39,617 bases of DNA, taken from the NCBI GenBank assembly GCA_900018345.1, contig FCNA01000074.1, positions 1 to 39,617 on the forward strand, read 5' to 3'. Below, one piece after another: positions 1-7,848 of this stretch. Every line of letters starts with the position of its first letter. Positions within the stretch are counted from its first letter, which is position 1. The notes under the pieces are model-generated. The model was not told where the DNA came from. It did no database searches and saw nothing but the letters and a program-made list of their open reading frames with translations. The DNA is from Clostridiales bacterium CHKCI006. GTDB lineage: Bacteria > Bacillota_I > Bacilli_A > Erysipelotrichales > Coprobacillaceae. The translations under genes and the position numbers were made by a program.

Positions 1-211
1 CATTATAAGAAACCAGTAAACCATGATGTTTGTCCATTTCTAATTCACGCGCCAGATCCATCAGACCGGAAGTAGGTCTTCCTGAAGCCAGGATCAGAAT
101 CGCACCATGCTGCTGGGCTTTTAAGAGCGCTTCTTTTGTTTTAGGGGTAACGACTTTTTGACTGTTCGTTAAGGTCCCATCTACATCCATAATAATAACC
201 CGTATTGACAT
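1..211 (-). CDS. HAD-superfamily (Cof-type) phosphatase, N-terminal part only
   Basis: The gene runs off the left edge, so only about 70 N-terminal residues are visible. They start MSIRVIIMDVDGTLT, which holds HAD motif I (DVDGT, nucleophile and acid Asp), and continue to LASGRPTSG, the motif II region of Cof/HAD-IIB sugar phosphatases. The ATG at 211 follows an AGAGGA ribosome binding site. It lies 21 bases after the PHP phosphatase stop and on the same strand, so it is probably the fourth gene of the EIIB - EIIB/ROK - PHP operon. These enzymes usually dephosphorylate sugar phosphates or related small molecules; the substrate cannot be read from this fragment. Confidence 0.85.
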   Translation of the reverse strand, partial: MSIRVIIMDVDGTLTNSQKVVTPKTKEALLKAQQHGAILILASGRPTSGLMDLARELEMDKHHGLLVSYN

Positions 212-232
212 TGTGATTTCCTCTCATTCGCC

Positions 233-1063
233 TTATAATTCATGAAAGATAGGTTCCATCTTCGCAAAGGTACAATAATGCGTAAAGCCCAATTCTTTCA
301 GTTCTTTTTTTGTCTTCTCGATATAAGCTCCTAAATGTTCTTTTTTATGACTATCACTGCCAATCGTGATGATCTTCCCACCTAAATCCCGATATAAACG
401 CAAGATATCCCGGGAAGGGGTGAGATCTTTTAAACCATAACGATGACTGGATGTGTTGATTTCGATTCCCTTGCCATCGGCAATCACTTTTTTCAGGATG
501 TCGGTAATCTGGTCTTTGAGCTTGTCAAATGGATAAACACCCTCTTCATCATAACGCACGATCAGATCCAGATGACCTAGAACACTGTAATCTCGATAGT
601 GTTCGATCACATCCCTGATTTCCTGATAATAGCGTTCATTATATTCCTTTTGTGTTCTGCCACGCTGAAAATCCTGTGTCCAGAACTCCTTATCTTCAAC
701 CTGATGGCAGGAAAGGATGATAAAATCGAAATCGTACTGAGCAAAAAGCTTTTCATACTGGGGGATCGTATGCATCTGAACCCCAAATTCCATGCCTTCT
801 TTGATTACGATCTGATCCTGATACTTTTCCTTTAAATGCGCTATTTCTTTAAAGTATAACGGATAGTTCACATTCGCCAGCGGCATCCCATCGCGATACG
901 CGATCTTTTCAGGTTCATCCCAGTCTAATTTGATTCCATAATCGACATGATCAGTAAAGCAGATCTCCTGCATTCCCATGGCAATGGCATCTTTGACGAC
1001 ATCCTCCATCAAATAATCGCTGTCATCGCTATAATTCGTGTGTACATGATAATCACAAAACAT
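233..1063 (-). CDS. PHP-domain phosphatase, histidinol-phosphatase (HisK/HisJ) type
   Basis: The 276-residue product opens with the PHP motif I HVHTNYSDD (residues 6-14) and has FTDHVDYG near residue 37, an internal HLDLI motif and a C-terminal GSDSHKKEHLG. These His/Asp residues form the metal site of the polymerase-and-histidinol-phosphatase fold. Length and motif order fit the HisJ/HisK histidinol-phosphatase family. No other his genes are nearby, and the gene sits 4 bases behind the EIIB-ROK fusion gene and before a HAD phosphatase. It may therefore hydrolyse another phosphomonoester, for example a sugar phosphate linked to that operon. The family call is firm; the substrate is open. Confidence 0.85.
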   Translation of the reverse strand: MFCDYHVHTNYSDDSDYLMEDVVKDAIAMGMQEICFTDHVDYGIKLDWDEPEKIAYRDGMPLANVNYPLYFKEIAHLKEKYQDQIVIKEGMEFGVQMHTIPQYEKLFAQYDFDFIILSCHQVEDKEFWTQDFQRGRTQKEYNERYYQEIRDVIEHYRDYSVLGHLDLIVRYDEEGVYPFDKLKDQITDILKKVIADGKGIEINTSSHRYGLKDLTPSRDILRLYRDLGGKIITIGSDSHKKEHLGAYIEKTKKELKELGFTHYCTFAKMEPIFHEL

Positions 1064-1067
1064 TTCT

Positions 1068-2471
1068 TCACTCTCCTAACACTTGAAGGCAATCCATATA
1101 GATGCCTAATAAGATATATTCCTCTAAGATATCTACCTGTTCAAGATGCGGATGATAACCATCCGGTAAATATCGTTTGAGCTCATCTTCAATATCCTGT
1201 ATCTGCCAGACAAGATCGCTGTAGAGGGCAATCGCTTCAGGTGCCAGCGTGCAGACGATCGTTGCCACCAGCTTACCTAAAAGTTCGCGTGTTCCCTCCG
1301 GCGTCTTGCTTAAGGCGACCGGATCTTCCGAAAAAGTCAAAGGTAAGTGTTTTACTTCCCCTGCAAAATGATAATACCCCTGATGCAGCTTGCCGTCAAT
1401 AACAATCCCACATCCCGCATGGCCAAAAATGGGTTGAAAGAGAAAAGCGACAGAAGAATAACGCTGATGCGAGGCATAATAGCCTAACGCCGCATTATTC
1501 ACATCATTCGTAATTCGGATCTTTTGACGATACCGCAGCTGTAAAGCACGTCCCAGATCAAACCCGTCCATCCCCTCGATGATACCGGAAATCAGTTTCC
1601 CATGGTAAGTCAATGCCGGAACCGAAATGCCAATGATAGCCACTTCTGAAAACTGAGCCAGGATCGTATCCAGGACGTCCTCAATATCCTGATAGGTCAG
1701 ATCCTGTTTAATGATCATTCCTGAATAGCGCACTGACTGTTTGGATCCATATAAGCGATAGACCATAAAAACCTGTCCTCCGCTCTTGCAGATGGATAAG
1801 CCTAGCACATAGCAATGAACACGAATGTCTAGTTGGGATTTAAGTTGTTGGGTCTTTTTTAGGGTTGTTTTTGCCTTTGGTAAACCAACCTGTTGGATCA
1901 TATTCACCATGGAAATCGCATCATATGTCGCATAAATAGACGGTGGGATCTTTAATACCAGCTGATTCTTAAGGAGTTTTTGCACTTTTGCGTGCATGTA
2001 GGATAATTGGGGAGCCAGTAAAATGACCTGTTGATCCTCACCCTGATAATACAGATCCGCATATCCCACCGCTCGGATCTCCATTTTCACCTTTTGCAGT
2101 TTGGCTGCTTTTTGCATCTGCATGGCAAAAAAGGAAGTGGTGAGTCCGCCTGAACAACAAAGCAACACCTTAATAGCTCTTTCTTCTTTGAATTGCTGCA
2201 TACATGCCAGCAACTGTTCAAAGAGTTCCTTGGCGTGCGCCAGGTTCTTCATCTGAAAATGAATATAAAAGATATTTTCCTGACTTTGTTTATCAAGCAC
2301 GGTCAGTTCAATGATGCGTTGGGGATTAAAGGTAATGATGCCCTGAACCAATTTGTTTTCGAGCCTGATCCACTCTAGATCTGCCCTGTCAAGCCGACAA
2401 GTCTCGTATGAGTAATGCAAGATCCATTGATAAAAAAGAGAAACGTAAATATCGCTTAAAAATTCGTCCAT
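1068..2471 (-). CDS. PTS EIIB-like domain fused to a degenerate ROK-family domain
   Basis: A 467-residue three-part protein. Residues 1-95 are an undefined N-terminal domain. Residues 100-195 resemble a lactose/cellobiose-type EIIB: KVLLCCSGGLTTSFF keeps the phospho-acceptor Cys (C106) and the loop after it, and LLAPQLSYM matches the MLGPQ strand of EIIB. Residues 215-467 resemble ROK sugar kinases/regulators, with ITNDVNNAALGYY (catalytic-type Asp 323), GCGIVIDGKL and FAGEVKH (E372, H375). The ROK DxGGT phosphate loop and the CxCGxxGCxE zinc motif are not visible, so kinase activity is doubtful and a sensor role is more likely. A paralogue of the first two domains is at 37015. It lies between a lone EIIB and a PHP phosphatase. 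The ribosome binding site is weak. Confidence 0.75.
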   Translation of the reverse strand: MDEFLSDIYVSLFYQWILHYSYETCRLDRADLEWIRLENKLVQGIITFNPQRIIELTVLDKQSQENIFYIHFQMKNLAHAKELFEQLLACMQQFKEERAIKVLLCCSGGLTTSFFAMQMQKAAKLQKVKMEIRAVGYADLYYQGEDQQVILLAPQLSYMHAKVQKLLKNQLVLKIPPSIYATYDAISMVNMIQQVGLPKAKTTLKKTQQLKSQLDIRVHCYVLGLSICKSGGQVFMVYRLYGSKQSVRYSGMIIKQDLTYQDIEDVLDTILAQFSEVAIIGISVPALTYHGKLISGIIEGMDGFDLGRALQLRYRQKIRITNDVNNAALGYYASHQRYSSVAFLFQPIFGHAGCGIVIDGKLHQGYYHFAGEVKHLPLTFSEDPVALSKTPEGTRELLGKLVATIVCTLAPEAIALYSDLVWQIQDIEDELKRYLPDGYHPHLEQVDILEEYILLGIYMDCLQVLGE

Positions 2472-2538
2472 TTTATGTTGCCATTCCCTACCCGTTCATA
2501 ATTGCTTCAAGCTTTTTAACCAGCCCATTAACATCGTC

Positions 2539-2841
2539 TCATTGGGCCAATACCGCTAAGGCTGAAGCAAGCACTTTTGCTCCGTTCATCATACCGTAAT
2601 CTTTCATGTCAATCACATGGATCTTCACTCCCTGTGATGCCTTCTCCAACTGTTTTAAATAATGGCGTACCTGTGGTCCCAACATCACGACATCCCAGTC
2701 GTTCAATATATTTAAAGCCTGACTGACCGGCACCGACAGAATCTCAACTTCTAGCCCCTGCGCTTTGGCAGCTGTTTCCATGCGTGTCACCAATAAACTG
2801 GTGGACATTCCTGCGTTGCAAACTAATAAAATTTTCTTCAT
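2539..2841 (-). CDS. PTS lactose/cellobiose-family EIIB component
   Basis: 100 residues, the normal length for a free EIIB of the lactose/cellobiose/chitobiose family. The N-terminus MKKILLVCNAGMSTS carries the phospho-cysteine (C8) in its P-loop-like turn, and VVMLGPQVRHYL matches the second conserved strand. It would accept phosphate from an EIIA and pass it to sugar bound by an EIIC. No EIIA or EIIC is adjacent; the only EIIC in the window is at 13115. It is the first gene of a minus-strand operon with the EIIB-ROK fusion 67 bases on, and has a good AGGAGGAG ribosome binding site. Confidence 0.9.
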   Translation of the reverse strand: MKKILLVCNAGMSTSLLVTRMETAAKAQGLEVEILSVPVSQALNILNDWDVVMLGPQVRHYLKQLEKASQGVKIHVIDMKDYGMMNGAKVLASALAVLAQ

Positions 2842-2894
2842 CTTTTTCTCCTCCTGTCTCTAGCTACAGCATACACTTTTCAAGTCCGAAAAAC

Positions 2895-2925
2895 TTAAAA
2901 AAAAGTCTTTTTGACAAGACTTTTT
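2895..2925 (-). terminator. Intrinsic terminator after galE
   Basis: On the minus strand the stem AAGTCTT/AAGACTT is followed by eight T residues. It lies between galE and the EIIB gene and separates the two minus-strand units. Confidence 0.75.
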
Positions 2926-2968
2926 CCTTTTTGGCTAGGATCAGAAAGAAAATTTGAAAAGAATCTTT

Positions 2969-3970
2969 CTAAAACCGTTTCATTTTTAACCACTTTTGAT
3001 CCCAGGCAATCGCATCGCGAATGCCCTCTTCAATGCTTAGTGTCGTTTGCCAGTCAAGCAGACGTTTCGCTTTAGACGCATCGGCATAGGCACCTGGAAT
3101 ATCCCCCTCACGTGGCGGCATTTCCCGTGTTTTTAATGGTTCTCCGGTCACACGACTAAAGGCATCCACCATCTCTCGAACGGTACAGCCCTGCCCATTT
3201 CCTAAGTTGATGACTTCATAACCTGCCTCGTTATTGGGGAAGATCGTTGCAAAGTGCTGGATTGCCGCCACATGGGCTAATGCCAGATCCCAGACATGGA
3301 GATAATCCCGAATTCCCGTTCCATCGCGAGTATCCCATTGTGTTCCCGTGATTTTGAAGATATCCTCTTTGCCTTCATAAACTGATAACATCTTCCCCAA
3401 TAAATGGCTTGGTGCTTCAATATAACTACCAGTGCGCATCTTAGGATCCGCCCCAATCGGATTGAAGTAGCGTAAAGCAATCCCCTGCAATCCGTAAGCC
3501 TGACAAAAGTCCTGCAGGATCATTTCCATCATGTATTTCGTTCTGGCATAAGGACTACGTGGATTTAAAGGAGATGCTTCCGTAACCTTGTAGTCAGGGG
3601 TATCATCATAAATAGATGCGGACGAACTAAAGAGTATCCGTCGACATCCCAGTTCTGCCAACGTCTTAAAAAGCGTAATGGATTTGCTGACATTCTCTGT
3701 ATAATACGCATAAGGGCGTATCACTGAATCCGGCACGACAATCAGCGCTGCACAATGAATCGCTGCCTCGATATCATGATGTTCTGTGAAGATCTTTTTC
3801 AACAAATCTCGATCGGCAATGTCCCCTTCATAGAAAAAACGACCTTCTGTAAATTCGCGGCGTCCATTCACCAGATTATCCAGAATAACAGGGGTTATTC
3901 CTTCATCCATTAAAGCGGATGCAACTGTACTTCCAATGTAGCCTGCGCCACCCGTCACTAATACTTTCAT
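2969..3970 (-). CDS. galE: UDP-glucose 4-epimerase
   Basis: 333 residues, full family length. The Rossmann NAD motif is at the N-terminus (VTGGAGYIGS, residues 5-14); the catalytic region has SSSASIY (116-121) and the YxxxK pair Y141/K145; LRYFNPIGAD and DGTGIRDYLHVWDLA are typical of GalE. It interconverts UDP-galactose and UDP-glucose in the cytoplasm. The other Leloir genes (galT, galM, galK) are 11 kb away in their own operon. This gene is monocistronic: it has its own promoter upstream and a strong terminator downstream. ATG follows GAGGAGGAGA. Confidence 0.96.
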   Translation of the reverse strand: MKVLVTGGAGYIGSTVASALMDEGITPVILDNLVNGRREFTEGRFFYEGDIADRDLLKKIFTEHHDIEAAIHCAALIVVPDSVIRPYAYYTENVSKSITLFKTLAELGCRRILFSSSASIYDDTPDYKVTEASPLNPRSPYARTKYMMEMILQDFCQAYGLQGIALRYFNPIGADPKMRTGSYIEAPSHLLGKMLSVYEGKEDIFKITGTQWDTRDGTGIRDYLHVWDLALAHVAAIQHFATIFPNNEAGYEVINLGNGQGCTVREMVDAFSRVTGEPLKTREMPPREGDIPGAYADASKAKRLLDWQTTLSIEEGIRDAIAWDQKWLKMKRF

Positions 3971-4001
3971 TTCGATCTCCTCCTCATTTTTCTATACTTC
4001 A

Positions 4002-4032
4002 ATCATACATGGTGACGTTACGTTCCTGTCAA
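4002..4032 (-). promoter_or_regulatory. Probable galE promoter with 19-bp spacer
   Basis: On the minus strand, TTGACA (4027-4032) and TATGAT (4002-4007) are separated by 19 bp. The long spacer contains ACGTAACGT. Such spacing is suboptimal unless the DNA is bent by an activator, so galE may be regulated, but no regulator is identified. Confidence 0.45.
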
Positions 4033-4045
4033 TTCTTTTTTGAAA

Positions 4046-4084
4046 AGTCAGAGACTTTCCTGACTACCCAATGATATAATAAAT
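4046..4084 (+). promoter_or_regulatory. -10 box and small dyad before the Schlafen-like gene
   Basis: TATAAT lies at 4075-4080, about 40 bases ahead of the ATG at 4118. The dyad AGTCAG/CTGACT (4046-4051 and 4060-4065, 8-base spacer) covers the expected -35 position, where no good -35 hexamer is present. It is a candidate operator for repression or activation. Confidence 0.4.
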
Positions 4085-4117
4085 TAAGATTTTATATCAA
4101 TGAAGGGAGGATAAACG

Positions 4118-5662
4118 ATGGATTTTTCACTGAACCGATTTTTATCCTATAGAGAAGACAACCGTTTGGAAATCAAAAAAACCAAAGGTGGGTTACCTGC
4201 ATCTTTGTGGGAGACTTACTCCGCTTTTGCGAATGGTTATGGTGGCATCATCATCCTTGGCATCAAGGAGAATCCTGATGGCACATGGTTACCTACAGGC
4301 CTGACAGATGAAAACAAACTTAGAAAAGACTTCTGGAATACGATCAATAATACAAGCAAGGTTTCAATCAACCTACTAAAAGATAAAGACGTTCAAACCT
4401 ATCCAACCAACGATCATCAGGTCATCATGGTGATTCATGTTCCAATGGCAAAAAGAGAACAAAAACCTGTTTATATAAACGGGAATCTTTTTGGTGGTAC
4501 CTATCGCAGAAATTGGGAAGGGGACTATCATTGTAGTCAGAGCGAGATCTTAGCGATGCTACGTGATGAACCAGAAATGACCATGGATATGAAGGTATTG
4601 GGTCAAATGACTTTATCCGATATCAATATGGATACTTTGCACGGCTATAGGAACAGACATATTGCCTATCGTCCGGGACACCCCTGGGAAACATTGGATG
4701 ACGAACAGTATCTCGAAAAAATAGGTGCCGCTGCAATCTATGAGGAGGATCAAAGGCTTCATCCGACGGCAGCCGGAATGTTGATGTTTGGCGAAGAGTA
4801 TCGCATTATTCGCGAATTTCCAGAGTATTTCCTTGACTACAGAGAAATGATGGATCCTGCAATTCGCTGGACAGATCGGATCCAGTCTAACTCAGGTGAT
4901 TGGACAGGTAATCTGTTTGATTTTTATTTTCGAACCTATAACAGACTGGTTCAGGACATTAAAGTCCCCTTTAAATTAGAAGGTGGTATTCGTATTGATG
5001 ATACACCTGTGCATCAGGCCATTCGTGAAGCATTGGCCAATTGCCTGGTAAATGCCGACTTTTACATTCGTCGTGGTATCGTCATCAAAAAAGAGATCCA
5101 TCAAATCACGCTTGAAAACCCCGGCTATATTCGCACTGGCAAAAAGCAAATGTTGAAAGGGGGAATTTCGGATCCACGTAACAAAGCTTTGATGAAAATG
5201 TTTAATCTGATTGGTATTGGAGAACGTGCTGGCAGTGGTGTGCCTGACATCTTTGCCGTTTGGAAAAACGAAGGATGGGAAGAGCCAACTGTTGAAGAAC
5301 AATTCGATCCTGATCGTACACTTCTGATTTTACCATTAAGAAAGCAAGCGAAAAAAACAAGCGAATTAAAACAAGCGAAAAAAACAAGCGAATTAAAGCA
5401 AGCGAAAAAAACATTGCAAAACAAGAAAAAAATACTGGATTTCATTGGCATCAATCATGCCTCAAGTACGCACGCTATCGCTCAATGGATCGGTTTAAGT
5501 GATGCAAGAACGCGGGTACTGCTTAAAGAAATGATTGAAGACGGACTTCTTGACTCTACGGGAAAAACAAAACAAAAGAAATACTCTTTATTGCGTGAGG
5601 ACGATCAAAGTGAAAATAATGACAAAATCAATGTACGTCCTGGCAGCAAAACAAAAGACTAA
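4118..5662 (+). CDS. Schlafen/AlbA_2-domain ATP-binding transcriptional-regulator-like protein
   Basis: 514 residues. The N-terminal domain (about 12-130; EDNRLEIKKTKGGLP, SAFANGYGGIIILGI) is the AlbA_2/Schlafen putative nucleic-acid-binding fold. The middle (about 295-400; HQAIREALANCLVNADF, GERAGSGVPDIF) matches the GHKL-like HATPase_c_4 domain of this family. Residues 408-435 are a lysine-rich linker made of 27-bp tandem repeats. The last about 80 residues look like a winged helix (TAIAQWIGLS-like helix, MIEDGLLDSTG). Such proteins are often called RecG-like or divergent AAA-4 regulators and turn up beside mobile or defence genes. Here it stands alone. The ATG follows GGGAGG. Target unknown. 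Confidence 0.8.
   Translation: MDFSLNRFLSYREDNRLEIKKTKGGLPASLWETYSAFANGYGGIIILGIKENPDGTWLPTGLTDENKLRKDFWNTINNTSKVSINLLKDKDVQTYPTNDHQVIMVIHVPMAKREQKPVYINGNLFGGTYRRNWEGDYHCSQSEILAMLRDEPEMTMDMKVLGQMTLSDINMDTLHGYRNRHIAYRPGHPWETLDDEQYLEKIGAAAIYEEDQRLHPTAAGMLMFGEEYRIIREFPEYFLDYREMMDPAIRWTDRIQSNSGDWTGNLFDFYFRTYNRLVQDIKVPFKLEGGIRIDDTPVHQAIREALANCLVNADFYIRRGIVIKKEIHQITLENPGYIRTGKKQMLKGGISDPRNKALMKMFNLIGIGERAGSGVPDIFAVWKNEGWEEPTVEEQFDPDRTLLILPLRKQAKKTSELKQAKKTSELKQAKKTLQNKKKILDFIGINHASSTHAIAQWIGLSDARTRVLLKEMIEDGLLDSTGKTKQKKYSLLREDDQSENNDKINVRPGSKTKD
5345..5417 (+). repeat. 27-bp in-frame tandem repeat in the Schlafen-like gene
   Basis: Two complete 27-bp units (5345-5371, 5372-5398) are followed by a partial third from 5399. 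Each encodes the nine residues QAKKTSELK. Each unit itself contains CAAGCGAA twice plus a run of seven A, so slippage could change copy number without breaking the frame. It forms a basic, probably helical linker between the ATPase-like domain and the C-terminal winged helix. Confidence 0.9.
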
Positions 5663-5809
5663 ATATCGGTATCTGATTTTTTGTATTTATGTCACATTTT
5701 AAATATGATACATTATATTTGTCATCTTTACTCATGACAGATCCTCCTTGTTTATTATTTTGTGTTTGCAGACCACATCATAATGATACAATGGAGGATT
5801 TTTTTGTTC
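5663..5809. other. Gene-free spacer between convergent genes
   Basis: AT-rich, with no ORF worth reporting. It contains small dyads: GTCAT/ATGAC around 5721-5737, and ATCCTCC (5741-5747) with GGAGGAT (5793-5799) followed by seven T residues. The second could be a long-loop plus-strand terminator, but the 45-base loop makes this weak. Confidence 0.35.
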
Positions 5810-5836
5810 AAAAAACAGGCATTCCAATGATGCCTG
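5805..5836 (-). terminator. Intrinsic terminator after the AIM24 gene
   Basis: The minus-strand stem is CAGGCAT/ATGCCTG (5816-5822 with 5830-5836) with a 7-base loop, followed by TTTTTT. It lies about 60 bases beyond the AIM24 stop. Confidence 0.75.
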
Positions 5837-5897
5837 CAATTGTTTAATGTATCTACAATCTCATTGATATTGTTATCATTCAGCGTCGGTTTTCACC

Positions 5898-6656
5898 TTA
5901 TTGAACAGGACTCATCAATACTTTTCCTGTACCGCGATAAACATTGACCAGACCCTCACCTGAAGCCGCGGAACCAATCAGGGATTTTCCTGAACGCTCT
6001 ACTGTAAAGTCCAGACTGCCGCTCCAGGCAATCGCCATATTCCCGTCAATCTTTAAGACATCATTCTGTAAAGTCACTTCAATCAGTTCTTCACGTGGAC
6101 ATGGGGATTCCAGACAGAGCACGCCATTTCCCTGAATACCAAGGTTGAACAATCCCTCATTACCGGCAACTGCACTGGATAGACTAGAACGCATGACCGC
6201 TTTATGTTTTAAGTTGGCATCACAAGCCAAAAACAGACCATCTTCTAAGACAATGGATCCATTCCAGTCAGCGACGTTGATCAATAGAATATGGCGGTAG
6301 GTTGGTTCGAGGACCAGTGTCCCATCTCCGGTATATTCTGGTTTAATCGCAGACTCACCTGTGACTTTTCCTCTGACTGCCTTACCAAATAAATCGCCCA
6401 CACCTTTAATTCCTGTCGTTGCATTGACATTACCGACCATCCATTGCATGGCACCTGCCTGTAACGTAATATTTGCCTGACTGAGATCACAGATGACTTG
6501 ACGTTTACGCACATTCATCTCGCTGGCAAAATAAGCCTGCTGAGCATTTTGCGGCATCACACTGAGGTCCCGCAGATATTCAATGACCGTAAATGGTCCC
6601 ATTGAAGAAACAACGCGAATATCATCATTATTCGTATAATTAGCAATTGAGTACAT
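5898..6656 (-). CDS. AIM24 family protein
   Basis: 252 residues with the glycine-rich repeating beta pattern of the AIM24/TIGR00266-type family: LSQANITLQAGAMQWMVGNV, a glycine stretch GIKGVGDLFGKAVRGKVTGES, LLINVADWNGSIVLEDGLFLACD, and GEGLVNVYRGTGKVLMSP at the end. Bacterial members are small cytosolic proteins of unknown biochemical role; the name comes from a mitochondrial homologue. It has its own promoter and terminator, so it is a single-gene unit. No neighbour gives a hint of function. Confidence 0.85.
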   Translation of the reverse strand: MYSIANYTNNDDIRVVSSMGPFTVIEYLRDLSVMPQNAQQAYFASEMNVRKRQVICDLSQANITLQAGAMQWMVGNVNATTGIKGVGDLFGKAVRGKVTGESAIKPEYTGDGTLVLEPTYRHILLINVADWNGSIVLEDGLFLACDANLKHKAVMRSSLSSAVAGNEGLFNLGIQGNGVLCLESPCPREELIEVTLQNDVLKIDGNMAIAWSGSLDFTVERSGKSLIGSAASGEGLVNVYRGTGKVLMSPVQ

Positions 6657-6682
6657 ATTCCTCTCTCCCTTCTTCTAACCAT

Positions 6683-6711
6683 ATTATAACGAATAATGGG
6701 AAAGAGAACAA
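6683..6711 (-). promoter_or_regulatory. Promoter of the AIM24 gene
   Basis: Minus strand TTGTTC (6706-6711), a 17-bp spacer and TATAAT (6683-6688). It starts transcription about 20 bases ahead of a GGGAGAGAGG ribosome binding site. Confidence 0.7.
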
Positions 6712-6722
6712 TGAAATATTAA

Positions 6723-7001
6723 TTATTCGGAGATTGCGTTACCTGTGTATAACTGATAGTAACGGCCTTTCTTGGCAATCAGGTCATCGTGACTGCCTCT
6801 TTCAATGATCCGTCCCTGTTCAAGCACAATAATGCAATCAGAATTCTTAACCGTTGAGAGACGATGGGCAATGACAAAGGTCGTTCGGCCATTCATTAAC
6901 CGATCCATCCCGTCCTGAACAAGCTGCTCTGTGCGGGTATCGATAGACGACGTTGCTTCATCCAGGATGAGTACGGGTGGATCCGCCACGGCAGCTGCAC
7001 G
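6723..7001 (-). pseudogene. ABC exporter ATPase, C-terminal remnant
   Basis: Only the last about 90 residues of an LmrA/MdlB-type ABC exporter remain. It has RAAxVADPP, Walker B LILDEA, the D-loop SSID, the H-loop VIAHRLST, and the usual tail LEQGRIIERGSHDDLIAKKGRYYQLY. The membrane domain, Walker A and signature motif are missing: a stop codon lies just before R at about 7002, and plus-strand LysR sequence begins within the same bases. The break is at about 6990-7000, at a GCAGCTGC palindrome. This is a deletion remnant and cannot be a working transporter. Confidence 0.85.
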
Positions 7002-7848
7002 TCACACAGCCTGCCGTTACCCAACAGATCCAGTCCCTTGAAAAAGAATTAAATGTCAAGCTGTTCATTCGAACCACACGGACCGTCCGTCTGACTGAAG
7101 AGGGAAAGGTCTTTCTCAACGACGCCCGGCAACTCGTCGCCATTTCCAACCGCGCAAAAAAAAGATTTGAAAACACAAATGGCAGTGAAATTTAAATCTT
7201 ATCCGTTGGTTGTTATCACTTTCCGATGCTTTTTTACTGACCGATCCTTTACGTCAGCTATCTAAATCCTATCCTGACTTGCATCCTCGTTTACAGGTCA
7301 TTCCCTTCCAGCATATTTTTCGTTTATTAGATGATGAAGATCTGGATATGACCATTGGTTTTAAGGAACCCCGATCCAATCACATCAAAGCGCATTATCA
7401 GGACCTCATTCAAGTTCCCCTGACCTTTGTCTGTCCAGAAAACCATCCTCTCGCCCCTAAAAAGAGGATCAGCTTAGACGAGATCCAGCAGGAAAAACTC
7501 GTTCTCATCGCTCCTCAACATAATAATACGGCGCTTGCTCAAATCCAGGCCCAACTCATGGGTGGACGCGCACCTTCAGAATTTTACTTCTGTGATTCTG
7601 CCGAAGCGATTGCTGTGCTAGTCAGAGCCGGTTTTGGAATTGCCATCTTACCGGATCTGTTTGTGCCTGAAGATGACCGATTAGTAAAAATACCCGTCGA
7701 TTCACTCGCCCCGATTTCTTTTGGCATCTATTATAAATCGCTGCAGGGAAACCGTTTGCTGCGTCCTTTTATCGAGATCCTCAAAACCTTTTTGCGCAAA
7801 TATATTAAAAGCTATCCTCTGATGAAGATAGCTTTTTTCATTAACTGA
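6988..7848 (+). pseudogene. LysR-family regulator, truncated and frameshifted
   Basis: The sequence opens in the middle of the LysR helix-turn-helix (RQLHVTQPAVTQQIQSLEKEL), so roughly the first 20 residues are lost. An in-frame TAA follows at 7193-7195, and the reading frame shifts by about 7220, where ...SVGCYHF gives way to SDAFLLTDPLRQL in another frame. The substrate-binding domain then reads through intact (LDMTIGFKEP, VPLTFVCPENHPLA, AVLVRAGFGIAILPDLF) to about 7800. The frame runs on through the terminator hairpin to 7848, which is probably another decayed stop. With three lesions this is a pseudogene. It meets the ABC remnant head to head. Confidence 0.88.
7807..7838. terminator. Bidirectional intrinsic terminator between the LysR relic and metG
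   Basis: The stem AAAGCTATC/GATAGCTTT (7808-7816 with 7827-7835) has T runs on both strands. It would end metG transcription on the minus strand and formerly the LysR gene on the plus strand. Confidence 0.8.

Noticed and set aside
5125-5454. Minus-strand ORFs with repeated FFACFNSLV / FFSLALIRL
   Set aside because: Reverse reading of the 27-bp tandem repeat in the Schlafen-like gene.
6979-6984. GGATCC at the ABC/LysR junction as a cloning scar
   Set aside because: GGATCC occurs elsewhere in intact genes here (for example near 5169), and the homology break maps to the GCAGCTGC palindrome a few bases on.
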